Source: JAMDEO01 sp963775295 (GTDB lineage: Bacteria > Actinomycetota > Thermoleophilia > RBG-16-64-13). Taken from it: a stretch of 64,000 nucleotides of DNA. Below the pieces are notes generated by a model that was not told where the DNA came from, made no database searches, and saw only the letters and a list, made by a program, of their open reading frames with translations. Position 1 is the first letter of the stretch. Every line of letters begins with the position of its first letter. The stretch spans positions 2,976,001-3,040,000 of the forward strand of contig CAVZIK010000006.1 in the NCBI GenBank assembly GCA_963775295.1, given 5' to 3'. Shown here piece by piece: positions 7,885 to 16,750 of this stretch. The translations under genes were made by a program, and so were the position numbers.

Positions 7885-9290
7885 GCCTCCTCTTCCAGCC
7901 CGGCCTGAGCCAGGGTCAACTCAGCGGATACCGCATCGGGCACCGGCACGACACTTCTCCCATAGCCTACTCCTCCCCGCGCAATCGGTACGGCCTGAGG
8001 CCGTGCGTATTCGCAGGGGTCTCCCCCAAGCATTGCCATGTCCGCCAGGGCTCGCGCCTCGCGCCGGCAAGCCCCCCCGTCGATAGCCGTCTCCCACGCG
8101 GCCCGAGCGCGTCTAAGAGCCGCCACCCGATGTGGCAAGTAGATAAGCGCCGTCAGTCCGATTCCTATCAGGCCCGCGACAAAGAATGCTTCCCTCACTC
8201 CCAGAAGAGATCCCAAAACCCCGCCTATCAAAAGGCCGCCGGTGACTCCCATCTGCCCGAAACCCGCACGAATGGCGATCATGCGACCTTTGTAGGCCTC
8301 GTGAGGCAACTCCTGGTAGAGGGTGATGGAGGGGACGAATGTCATCACATTGAACACACCTCCCAGACCTACGAGCGCGATGGAAAGCCAGAACAACGGA
8401 CTGAAACTTACGCCGATGAAGCATATGCCCATAGCGATGAGTCCAAACGAGACATACGAGTTCTTGTCCCCCGCGAGGCTAAAACGACTGACGAGCAGCC
8501 CTCCAAGGATCATGCCGGAAGCCGTGAATATCTCAAGAGCTGTCAGCCCCCACGCGCCCCGATCGAACAATTCTATGGCAAGTCCGTATGAGTTAGGAAT
8601 GCTCATCATGACTGCGGTGAGACCGAATGTGGCCAGCAGGAGGTTGCTCCGCAGCGCAGGACGCCGCCAGATCGTACCCAGGACACTCGGGGCCTCCGCC
8701 AACAGCCGACTCATCCTGGGCGCTTCCCCTTTCGCCGGGAACAGTTTTGGCAAGCCGACCAGCAGCAGAGCTGAGAGTACGTAGCTCACCGCATCAATGT
8801 CGAAGGTGACCGCATACCCCACAGCGGTGACTAGACCTCCCCCCAGAAGATACCCGAGCAGTTCGGCGCCGGTTTGAGAGACGCTGAGGTACGAGTTTGC
8901 CTGAACCAGGTGTCCGTGCTCGGCTAGCTCCGCGATCAGCTTTATCTGTCCGGGGTTGAACATCGCCGAGAAAACGCCCATCAGGGCAGCAACCAGGTAG
9001 ATGTAACTGGTGGACTGAGCAGCCAAGAACGGCATGACAAAGATTAGAACCGCTCGGGCAAGGTCTGCCAGAATCATCACGTTCCTGGCACTGTAACGAT
9101 CGAGGAGGGCTCCGCCGACGAAGCTCGTGACCGCCAAAGGAAAGGTGCTGATGGCGAGAACGCCCCCCATCTGCAGCACCGAGCCTGTAAGCTTGAATAC
9201 CATATAGGAAAGCGCAATGGTCGAAACGGACGTTCCCAGGCTCGACAGGCCCTGTGCGGCAAGAATCCGTCCTAGCAGACGAAGGCGCAT
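7881..9290 (-). CDS. MFS transporter (EntS/MFS_3-like)
   Basis: This major facilitator protein of about 469 residues has around 12 hydrophobic segments and is probably an exporter. The ATG at 9290, with AGGGGG upstream, is preferred because the first transmembrane helix begins only a few residues later. An in-frame GTG at 9341 would add a 17-residue polar leader. Between segments the sequence has the short basic loops of MFS proteins (for example LLDRYSARNVM after helix 2). The C-terminal tail of about 80 residues is polar. It is coupled to the DUF1385 gene by a 4-base overlap. The substrate is not inferable. Confidence 0.85.
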   Translation of the reverse strand: MRLRLLGRILAAQGLSSLGTSVSTIALSYMVFKLTGSVLQMGGVLAISTFPLAVTSFVGGALLDRYSARNVMILADLARAVLIFVMPFLAAQSTSYIYLVAALMGVFSAMFNPGQIKLIAELAEHGHLVQANSYLSVSQTGAELLGYLLGGGLVTAVGYAVTFDIDAVSYVLSALLLVGLPKLFPAKGEAPRMSRLLAEAPSVLGTIWRRPALRSNLLLATFGLTAVMMSIPNSYGLAIELFDRGAWGLTALEIFTASGMILGGLLVSRFSLAGDKNSYVSFGLIAMGICFIGVSFSPLFWLSIALVGLGGVFNVMTFVPSITLYQELPHEAYKGRMIAIRAGFGQMGVTGGLLIGGVLGSLLGVREAFFVAGLIGIGLTALIYLPHRVAALRRARAAWETAIDGGACRREARALADMAMLGGDPCEYARPQAVPIARGGVGYGRSVVPVPDAVSAELTLAQAGLEEEA

Positions 9291-9390
9291 ATTCCCCCTA
9301 CCACGACGCAACTTTCGGACAAGACTGGATTCGTCCGCCACGGCCCGAATCCTGGATGCCCCAGTATACGTGACGGGTCAAGAAGAGAGC

Positions 9391-10869
9391 CTAAGCGGCC
9401 GCTCCGGAGGCTACTCCCGAGTCCTCGGGCTCGGGAGGGAGATCGCGCAAGAATTTGACCTTTTGGAATTCGACGAGGAAGTCGGCCGCTTCGCCCTGCT
9501 GATACCGGTCGTCGTGCTTCTCGAGGATATCGAGGAAGCAGTCGACCACTTGGGGATCGAACTGGATACCCTTCTTGTCCCTGAGTTCTGCCTTGGCGAT
9601 CTCGGTGGATAGTCGCTTGCGATAAGGACGGTCGCTCACCATGGCAGAGTAGCTGTCGGCCACGCATATAATCCGGCTGATCAGCGGGATCTCGGCTCCT
9701 GCCACGCCCTTGGGATAGCCGGAGCCGTCGAATTTTTCGTGGTGGTGCAGTACGACGATCGCAAGCTCCCTGAACTGATCGATACTGCTGAGAATCTTGT
9801 ACCCGTTCTGGGAGTGAGTCTCGACCAAGGCCCAGGCGACGCCATCCAACTTTCCGGGGCAGTTGAGCACTTCGTCCGGCACCCCGATCTTGCCCACGTC
9901 GTGCAGAAGGCTTGCCAATTGAGTGAGGTTGACCTCCTGATCGCTCAAGTGCATTTCGGCGGCGATGTCAGTGGACCACTGCGACACCGCGGCAGAGTGT
10001 CGCGCAGTGTAATTGTCCTTGAGGTCGAGCGCCGTCACCTGACTGGCCACGGCTTGTAGAGCGAGGCGCTCGTTACGGAGAGCCAAAGCGGCGTTGGTCC
10101 GGGCAAGCTCAACCTGGTGAGCGTAGGCCCGGAAGGCGTAGATGAGACCCAACACAGGAAGCAGAAACAGTGCAAACGCGGCCAAGGATTGTGTTCGATC
10201 GTAGATCCATACAAGCCCGAGGGAAAGAGCCAGGAAGAAGAAGTGAAAAGGAAGAAAGGGCTGAAAACCCTCCTTCCAGAGCGCAACCGGTCCTTCGCCG
10301 CGACGGAGCCACCTGACCGGTATGAAGAGCAGGTAGTTGACAACTTGAAACGACACCCCTGCGACAATACCGGCCACCACCACAACCTTGGTTGACTGGG
10401 TATTGCCAAATCCGGCGACGAAGGACCAGTAGACGAGTGCCATGATGCCTGCTTCCAGACCCGCGGCCGCAGCAAAGACAGTATTCCTTCCCCACTGGCC
10501 TCGCCGAAAGTCCAGCGCTTGAGCAAGAACCGCAATCCCCCAGGTGGGAATCGGCCCCAAAAGAACAGCGCTGAGGAAATAGGCGAGAAAGCTAGCTGAG
10601 ACCCCAGCCCCACGCCCGATCCGTATGGTGGCCTTTTCCGCGAAGGCCGCGAGCACGAGAAGACACAGACATTGCCAAACAGAAAAGGGGGGAAGAAGAA
10701 TGGGCGGATAGCCGAGAAGAATTACTACCAGAAACAGGACGGCGGCCAAGCAGACCAGGGATATATAGAGCCCAAGCACACTCATTCGCTTAAGAGGCGA
10801 AATCGCGCTGCTTGGGCTCGCCAAACTGAAGCCGCCGCTCCCGGTCATGCATACCGCCGATAGTTGCAC
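9391..10869 (-). CDS. Membrane HD-GYP domain protein (cyclic-di-GMP phosphodiesterase)
   Basis: This 492-residue protein combines an N-terminal membrane sensor of about seven hydrophobic helices (roughly residues 28-240) with a C-terminal HD-GYP domain. Catalytic motifs are HDVGKIGVPDE and HHHEKFDGSGYPKG, so the metal-binding HD and the GYP loop are intact. The family hydrolyses cyclic di-GMP to GMP or pGpG. The start is uncertain: GTG 10869 has a weak GGCAGGA before it, and ATG 10785 lies right before the first membrane helix. It lies on the same strand as the GGDEF/HD-GYP hybrid at 13.2-15.9 kb, separated from it by degenerate sequence. Confidence 0.9.
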   Translation of the reverse strand: MQLSAVCMTGSGGFSLASPSSAISPLKRMSVLGLYISLVCLAAVLFLVVILLGYPPILLPPFSVWQCLCLLVLAAFAEKATIRIGRGAGVSASFLAYFLSAVLLGPIPTWGIAVLAQALDFRRGQWGRNTVFAAAAGLEAGIMALVYWSFVAGFGNTQSTKVVVVAGIVAGVSFQVVNYLLFIPVRWLRRGEGPVALWKEGFQPFLPFHFFFLALSLGLVWIYDRTQSLAAFALFLLPVLGLIYAFRAYAHQVELARTNAALALRNERLALQAVASQVTALDLKDNYTARHSAAVSQWSTDIAAEMHLSDQEVNLTQLASLLHDVGKIGVPDEVLNCPGKLDGVAWALVETHSQNGYKILSSIDQFRELAIVVLHHHEKFDGSGYPKGVAGAEIPLISRIICVADSYSAMVSDRPYRKRLSTEIAKAELRDKKGIQFDPQVVDCFLDILEKHDDRYQQGEAADFLVEFQKVKFLRDLPPEPEDSGVASGAAA

Positions 10870-10926
10870 ATCCTGCCTGTTTAACTATCGGCTCACGACC
10901 AGCAAGCCTTTAACTAGACGGAGGAT

Positions 10927-11109
10927 CTAATAGCCAGCGTATTTCATTGTCTTCTCCTCTCGCCTCTCGAGCGCAGACAAAATCTGGGAATACACGTGGG
11001 CGCACAGACCCACGCAATCCAGTCCTCCCGGTCCCCTGCGGCCGATCCAAGAGGTCCCATTCATCTCCTGGATCGCCCCCCCGATGTCAAGCCTCCCATT
11101 TAGGCTCAC
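10927..11109 (-). pseudogene. NlpC/P60-like peptidase fragment
   Basis: This 60-codon frame starts with GTG. It contains WIGRRGPGGLDCVGLCAHVY, which resembles the catalytic Cys segment of NlpC/P60 endopeptidases (GGRGPxxFDCSGLVxxVY). A normal domain runs about 100 residues further and needs a His that is absent here, so this looks like a remnant. A small peptide with chance similarity is the alternative. Confidence 0.4.
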
Positions 11110-12205
11110 CTCAGGGTGACAACGTACGATTCAACACTCACGTTGCAAGCGATAGCGTAACGATGAATACCACGCATGTCAACATTTGAGAATTAAAGCG
11201 TGTACAACTCGCGCAGAGTTTCTCTGTACTATCCGGTCTTGCAAACACTTGGTTATTTTTGTCTATGTAGAAACTTTTCTCTTTCGACGAGATTTCGTTC
11301 ATATACTGCTGTCTACCGTGTTCTGTGTTCGGCAGCCGCCGGTCAGCCGCGACACCTGACAGCAGAGGACCCAGGCTGGAATTGGCCGGCCTACCCTTCA
11401 TCGGTCGGAGTTTCGGTCCGCGTGGTCGTGACCGCGGCCCCCATCACTCTAGAAGTCAGCGCCTCGGAACCACGCAGGACCGGCCGATAGCAAGCCGAGC
11501 TCCTTTGACAACAACGCGAAATGAAAACTATCGAGTGAGAAAGGAGGTCCTCGCTAAGGTCCGCGTTCTCCTTCACCCGCGAGAGCGGGGGATCCGCCTG
11601 AAGAGGAGATGTTGCCTCACGACGTCTCCCGTCTCGCCTGTCTGCTCAATGCGCAGGGGCGAGATGTTCACGCCTGGATGAAGCACCCGCTTCGACAGGA
11701 GCGGGAAAGGACCAAGGCCTCAAGACGCTCGTTCAAGCCTTGTAAGGGACCCTTACACCACCAGCGGGCATCACGCATCGGCGTCCGGCGGGCCATCCCT
11801 CGGCGAGGACGCGTATCTCGAAAGCGCGTCGCTCCTTGATGACCGAGTTAGGCTGGAAGACGTCTTCGAGCAAAACAAGCACCAGAAGAAGCTTGCCGAG
11901 ACGGAAATGCCGGTAGCTCCCGATCTCGTCCCTCTCCGTTCCGCTTCACGGCATCCGCCCCATCGAGTTCTGGATTGCTGACATTGCCTACGTCCCCCCT
12001 GGAAGGGCCGGTTCCTCCTGGCGAACGTCGCCGACGCCTGTTCCCAGCATGGCCGCCCGCTCGCCGGCATGCCGGGCGGACCTTGCGCGATCCATGCGTT
12101 ATCGCCTCCATGGGATCCAACGATGACGACTTCGACTGCCAAGATGTCGGGTGCCGCCTGTGAGAGATTCATGACCAGCATCGAGACTTAAAAGGCTGCT
12201 GACGA

Positions 12206-12373
12206 ATGATACGGCGCTGTCAGGGCACGATCGCCGTGGACGAGGGCAAACGGCAGCGCTATTTGCGGGAGCTAGGACGCTCCATCGTGCCGGCCGGTGT
12301 GCCTTGGCAGCCGTGGTTTCGCTTTTCGGCAGCCTTCAATGAGAGGGCCGGCCTATGTCAAGAGCAGTTGTGA
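12206..12373 (+). CDS. Short ORF of unknown origin
   Basis: This 55-codon ATG frame contains a charged segment (DEGKRQRYLRELGRS) followed by an aromatic patch (PWQPWFRF). The composition looks protein-like, but there is no strong ribosome site and no recognised domain. It lies inside the degenerate region and may be a gene fragment rather than a functional peptide. Confidence 0.25.
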   Translation: MIRRCQGTIAVDEGKRQRYLRELGRSIVPAGVPWQPWFRFSAAFNERAGLCQEQL

Positions 12374-12433
12374 CCTGTCTTCTTCCCTGAGACCCGCGGT
12401 GGGCGTCGTCTCCTGGGTGATAGCATCGTCCAT
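12353..12433 (-). CDS. Possible 26-residue peptide
   Basis: This ATG frame is preceded by AAGAGG at a suitable distance and encodes a polar, acidic 26-residue peptide ending REEDRSQLLLT. It overlaps the short plus-strand frame. There is no known family, and only the ribosome site supports it. Confidence 0.2.
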   Translation of the reverse strand: MDDAITQETTPTAGLREEDRSQLLLT

Positions 12434-12724
12434 CGTCAGCCTCTTTTCCTTTGGAGCCGTTTTGGTCGCAACCTAGCGGCGCGCGTGGAGGCTCGCCGTC
12501 TCATACCATCTCCTAACTGCTCAAGTAGCACAGCTTCAAGATGGGGACGACGCAGAGCCCGCGATCTTCATACGCCGGGTCCGTTGGGGTCTATCGGAGA
12601 CGGTCAACGAAAACGGGACAACTCCAGGCCAGCTGAGTATCGACCCGATGCCGGAAATGGGTCGCAAGGGTTTCGACCGGTACAATAGTCACCGGCAATT
12701 GATCGTGATGTCTGGAGCGCCCAC

Positions 12725-12955
12725 GTGTCCGTCAGCCCCATCCTCATCTACCTAGCTTCAGCTTACAAGGCCAATCCGGAGGCCGAAGTCTCCGACATCG
12801 AGCTTCAGCACGAGTTGGGGTTGGATAAGGACGCGATTGACAAGGCCGTGGCGGAACTGTCGCGTCGGGGTCTCGTGGCGTGGGACCCGCTGTTGAGCAA
12901 CATGTGGCTCAGGCTTACCGACAAAGGCATGGCGCTGGTGAGTCGAGAACTCTAA
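12725..12955 (+). CDS. Small winged-helix-type DNA-binding protein
   Basis: This 76-residue protein starts at GTG 12725 behind a GGAG sequence. It has the pattern of a stand-alone winged helix: a first helix (ILIYLASAYKANP), then ELQHELGLDKDAIDKAVAELSRRGLV as a helix-turn-helix, then a wing ending LRLTDKGMALVSREL. Such small proteins act as transcription regulators or as adaptors. It follows the degenerate region and is convergent with the large GGDEF/HD-GYP gene. The regulatory target is unknown. Confidence 0.7.
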   Translation: MSVSPILIYLASAYKANPEAEVSDIELQHELGLDKDAIDKAVAELSRRGLVAWDPLLSNMWLRLTDKGMALVSREL

Positions 12956-13158
12956 TGGGCACTCGCCTCAGAAAAAGGCCTTGACCCCTCGCCAGGCGGC
13001 GACGGCGTGGTCCTCTTTCTTCGGTCTTGATCGCGGCCCGGCTGCAAAGGCCCGCTACGTTCAAGCCTTACGTGGAGTGATCGCTTTCCGGCTACAAGCG
13101 TTTTGCTGAGATGGACTCCAACCCACAGTTCCGAGTTGGCCGAGATAATCGTTCCCAC

Positions 13159-15888
13159 TCACAGGTGCCCGGAGGCGAACACGGACACCCGTGTCTCCTC
13201 GATGGCTTCATTTTCCTCCAATACCTCCAGGAACGTCTCCACGATCTGCGGGTCCAGTTGCGTACCGGACACCTTTTTGAGTTCCGCCTTCGCTTTCATG
13301 ACGGAGAGGGCCTTGCGATAAGGCCGATCAGTGGTCATGGCCGAGTAGGCGTCGGTCACGGCTAGGAGGCGGCCGAGCAGAGGAATGCCCTCACCCTTGA
13401 GGCCTCGCGGATAGCCTTTGCCGTCGTAGCGCTCGTGGTGACTGCTGACAGCGCTCAAGACTTCTTCCTGGTTGGGGATCCCCTGGATGATCAACTCGCC
13501 CAGAGTCACGTGGTTCTTGACCGCCTCGAATTCCGCTTCCGTGAGGCCCGCAGGTTTGCGCAATATGTGATCGGGCACGCCCAGCTTGCCTACGTCGTGG
13601 AGGAGAGCTGCTACGCGGACCGAGCGCTGGGTGTCAACGGAGAGACCCATCTTGGAGGCCAAAGCCAGAGCGTGCTCCGTCACGTTATCGGAATGCTTGC
13701 GCGTGTAATGGTCCTTGTTGTCCACGGTGGTCACGAGGCCGTCCAGCACGGAGAACGAGCCTGGGGCCGCCGGACGAGTGTGCTCGCCGCTGCCAGAAGC
13801 AGTGATGAAGTCTCCCCCGCGTCGCTTGGAACGATAGAGGTTCGCATCGGCGGCAGCCAGCATTTCGGCCGCGGTATGACCGTCGTGAGGAAAGACGGCC
13901 ACGCCGTAGCTCATCTTGAGCGGGACGGTGCGACCGTCGCCCACTAGGAAGGGGCTGTCTTCCAAGGAGTTGCGAACACGCTCCACGAGTTGGACGGCCG
14001 CCTCCGCAGTAGTGTCGGGCAAGACAGCGATGAACTCGTCGCCCCCGTAGCGCGCGATCACATCGGAGCGCCGCAATGAGGTGGTGAGGATGCGGGACAC
14101 TCCCTGGAGCACCCGATCACCCACTACATGGCCGTAGGCGTCGTTGAAGAGTTTGAAGTTGTCGACGTCGATCATCACCAGGCCAAAGACGGAACCGGAG
14201 CGCTCGCAATGCGCCACTTCCTGTTCCAAGCGCTTGCTGATGCCCCGGTGGTTGAGCAATCGGGTGAGAGAGTCCCGTTCAGCTAGGAACCGGGCATCCT
14301 CGTAGCGGCGGGCGTTCTCCAAGGCCACAGCGATCTGTGCGGCGACCGCGCCAGCCAAGAGGAGGGTCTCGTCATCGGTGCAGAACTTGGGATCGGCGCT
14401 GACCAAGCACAACGCCCCGAGGTTAAGACCCCGAGAGATGAGCGGCACGACCGCCACCCTCTCCAAACCGGTGCCAGACTCATCATTGGACGTGCTCACC
14501 GACCCACTTATGCAGACCGGCGTGCCATCATCCATCGCCGTGTCGACGATGGCGGAACTCTCCAGAAGTTGTCGCAGATTCTGCCAGGCGTCGCGTGCCA
14601 GACCCTCGTTGCCGAGCAGTTGTGTCCCACCCTTGCGCGAGCGAAGCCACAGCGTACCTGCATCCGAGCCCACTGCCTCGCAGGCGAGTTTGACCCCTGT
14701 GCTGAGCACTTCCGAACTGGCGACGCAGCGGGCGATCTCGACCGCCACCGTGTTGAGTTGCGCCAGATGTTCTTTCTCGGTCGCCAGTTCCGCGGTTCTC
14801 TCAATAACCCGCTCCTCCAGCTTCTGCCGAGACTCGTCAAGGGCCAGTTCGATGACCTTGCGATCGGTGGTATCGCGAAGCACCAGGATGGTCCCGCGTA
14901 CGCGTCCGCGTCTGTCCCTAAGCGCGGATACCCTGCCGTCGTAGTAGCGGCATAGATACTGCCACTCTTGTGAGTTGTCCTCGCCCAGATCTCGTGCTCT
15001 TTCGAACACCAGGAACAGACCGGGCCTGTCAGCGGTGACGTCCACCAGCGGCTGTCCCACCACCGTAGCCAGTTTGCGGCCCAGGAGCTTCTCGGCGGCG
15101 AGATTCATATATGTGGTCCTGTCTTGGGTGTCGGTGACAATTAGACTGTCGCCCAAGTGCTCGGCGACGAACTCCCGGGCCACCGGAGTGACATCGAGCA
15201 ACTGATATCGAGTGAAGCCCCAATAGAGCGCTAGCCCGACCCACGCGAAGAGCGCCGGGGCCAGATTGACCGGTTCCGAGGCTGGCATGCCGTAGGTGTA
15301 CAGCGAGTCTGCGGCCATCGGTACTATGACCCCTGCGAGAAGGGCCATGATCTGCCGCCGGTAGAGCCCGAATCCGTGGACGAACATGTAGCCCAAGGTC
15401 ATGATTCCGATAAACAGCAGGCCGTACGTATAGGCGGAGTCGATCCACCACCACACGGCCGGGGTCTTGTGTAGGAGAAGATGTTGCCCCACCGATTCCA
15501 TGGCGAACGATTTGAATACCAGGTGATGAAACCCGTTCGTCCAAACGAGGACCTGGGTAACCGCGGGGAGGAAACAGAGGACAATCAGCCTCTTCCAAGT
15601 TATCCACCGGTCGTGCCCCGCATACTCAGCCGCGAACGCGAACCAGGCGACGCCGATCACATCCATCCCAACGAACGACAGCTTATGAAAAACTTCAGCA
15701 GTCCCAAGACTACCGGAAGCCACCTCGAGCGCTGTCGTCCAGGCCCAGATGGTCCCGGCTACGTTGATAGCCACCAAGGAGGCTGAGCCCGCGACCCGGC
15801 TCCGCCGAAACGTGAACACAGCGACCGTCATCGAGATCGCCCCGGCGATTACCATCAGGAAAAAGTTGAAGGAAAGCTGCCATGTCAT
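13159..15888 (-). CDS. 7TM-PAS-GAF-GGDEF-HD-GYP bifunctional cyclic-di-GMP enzyme
   Basis: This is a 909-residue membrane signalling protein. In order: a seven-helix N-terminal sensor (about 1-225, HisKA_7TM type), a PAS domain (about 235-345), a coiled linker, a GAF domain (about 365-525), a GGDEF domain and a C-terminal HD-GYP domain. The cyclase signature is RYGGDEF, with an intact inhibitory RxxD (RRSD) five residues before GGDEF. The phosphodiesterase has HDVGKLGVPDH and HHERYDGKGYPRG. Both activities therefore look competent, so the protein could make or degrade cyclic di-GMP depending on input. It is monocistronic and convergent with the small winged-helix gene. Confidence 0.93.
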   Translation of the reverse strand: MTWQLSFNFFLMVIAGAISMTVAVFTFRRSRVAGSASLVAINVAGTIWAWTTALEVASGSLGTAEVFHKLSFVGMDVIGVAWFAFAAEYAGHDRWITWKRLIVLCFLPAVTQVLVWTNGFHHLVFKSFAMESVGQHLLLHKTPAVWWWIDSAYTYGLLFIGIMTLGYMFVHGFGLYRRQIMALLAGVIVPMAADSLYTYGMPASEPVNLAPALFAWVGLALYWGFTRYQLLDVTPVAREFVAEHLGDSLIVTDTQDRTTYMNLAAEKLLGRKLATVVGQPLVDVTADRPGLFLVFERARDLGEDNSQEWQYLCRYYDGRVSALRDRRGRVRGTILVLRDTTDRKVIELALDESRQKLEERVIERTAELATEKEHLAQLNTVAVEIARCVASSEVLSTGVKLACEAVGSDAGTLWLRSRKGGTQLLGNEGLARDAWQNLRQLLESSAIVDTAMDDGTPVCISGSVSTSNDESGTGLERVAVVPLISRGLNLGALCLVSADPKFCTDDETLLLAGAVAAQIAVALENARRYEDARFLAERDSLTRLLNHRGISKRLEQEVAHCERSGSVFGLVMIDVDNFKLFNDAYGHVVGDRVLQGVSRILTTSLRRSDVIARYGGDEFIAVLPDTTAEAAVQLVERVRNSLEDSPFLVGDGRTVPLKMSYGVAVFPHDGHTAAEMLAAADANLYRSKRRGGDFITASGSGEHTRPAAPGSFSVLDGLVTTVDNKDHYTRKHSDNVTEHALALASKMGLSVDTQRSVRVAALLHDVGKLGVPDHILRKPAGLTEAEFEAVKNHVTLGELIIQGIPNQEEVLSAVSSHHERYDGKGYPRGLKGEGIPLLGRLLAVTDAYSAMTTDRPYRKALSVMKAKAELKKVSGTQLDPQIVETFLEVLEENEAIEETRVSVFASGHL

Positions 15889-16016
15889 ATTCTGGATTTT
15901 CGGCGCCTGCTTGCAGTAACTTGAGCGATTCCGCGGGTTGACAGTCTTCTCGCCTCTATGACATCGTCACTCCCGTGATTCGCATCACCGCAATTTGCTC
16001 GTGAAAGGCTGACGAC

Positions 16017-16721
16017 GTGTCATCGATCCACGATGTCTTCATATCTGGATTCTTCCGTGGCTACTACCGTTACACGGCCTTTCTCAACCGGCTTTTGCCC
16101 ACCACGAAGGTCGACGGGCACGTGATCAAGGTCCTTCCCTCCGTCTGCAAGCCCCTTGGCAACGAGCAAGTACTGGCTGAATACGTGCCGACGAGCAAGA
16201 ACGTCCTCGAGATCGGTTGCGGGTCGGGCGTCATCACGCTCTTCCTAGCCGACAAGAGTTCGCATGTTACGGCCGTGGATATAAGCGAGGATGCGGTGGA
16301 CAACACGCGGATCAACCTCGCTGCCAACGGAATCGAGAACGTGACACTCGTCCTTGGGAATGCGTTCGAAAAGGTGAGCGGCCTATTTGACGTGGTGGCC
16401 TCAAACCCCCCCTGGGTCGATTTCGAGCTCGACGATCCATTACGTATGTGGGCGTCGTCGTCGACCCTCATTCCCGGCCTCTTCCGCGAGTCAGGCCGGT
16501 TCTTGGTCGACAACGGGCTACTGGTAATCTCCTGCCCCAGCCATGCAGAGGAGAAGCTGGTGGAGATGGGCAGGACAAACGGCTTCGAGCTGCTCGAGTC
16601 CCACGCTAGGGAGAAACACAATACCTTCGGCGTGCGGCTACTGACGCTGGCCTACCTCCAAGTAGGCTTCCATCCGCGCGTCTACGTCTTCGAGAAGGTG
16701 GCGCGCCCCGAGGCCGGCTAG
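16017..16721 (+). CDS. Class I SAM-dependent methyltransferase (N-methylase type)
   Basis: This 234-residue soluble methyltransferase starts at GTG 16017 behind AAAGG. Motif I is VLEIGCGSGVITLFL (about 61-75), motif II is VTAVDISEDAV, and the active-site loop is NPPW. NPPY/W loops are typical of enzymes methylating amide or ring nitrogens in proteins, RNA or DNA (the HemK/PrmC and RsmC-like group). It lacks the N-terminal helical domain of PrmC, so release-factor methylation is not implied. It converges on the BioF/KBL-like gene, 29 bases away. Confidence 0.8.
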   Translation: MSSIHDVFISGFFRGYYRYTAFLNRLLPTTKVDGHVIKVLPSVCKPLGNEQVLAEYVPTSKNVLEIGCGSGVITLFLADKSSHVTAVDISEDAVDNTRINLAANGIENVTLVLGNAFEKVSGLFDVVASNPPWVDFELDDPLRMWASSSTLIPGLFRESGRFLVDNGLLVISCPSHAEEKLVEMGRTNGFELLESHAREKHNTFGVRLLTLAYLQVGFHPRVYVFEKVARPEAG

Positions 16722-16750
16722 CCGTCGAGCGGGCTCTTCGGTCGAAGGCC

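Larger units (their letters stand above)
10870..12724. other. Gene-poor, degenerate region
   Basis: This 1.85 kb stretch has no full-length gene. It holds short coding-like fragments in several frames, listed separately where supportable. Around 11.6-11.95 kb plus-strand pieces such as LPHDVSRLACLL and DAYLESASLLDDR look coding but are broken by frame changes. A segment at about 11180-11320 is clearly richer in A+T than its surroundings. I could not identify transposase motifs, terminal inverted repeats or an RNA gene. The simplest reading is an old, decayed insertion or gene remnants. Confidence 0.5.
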
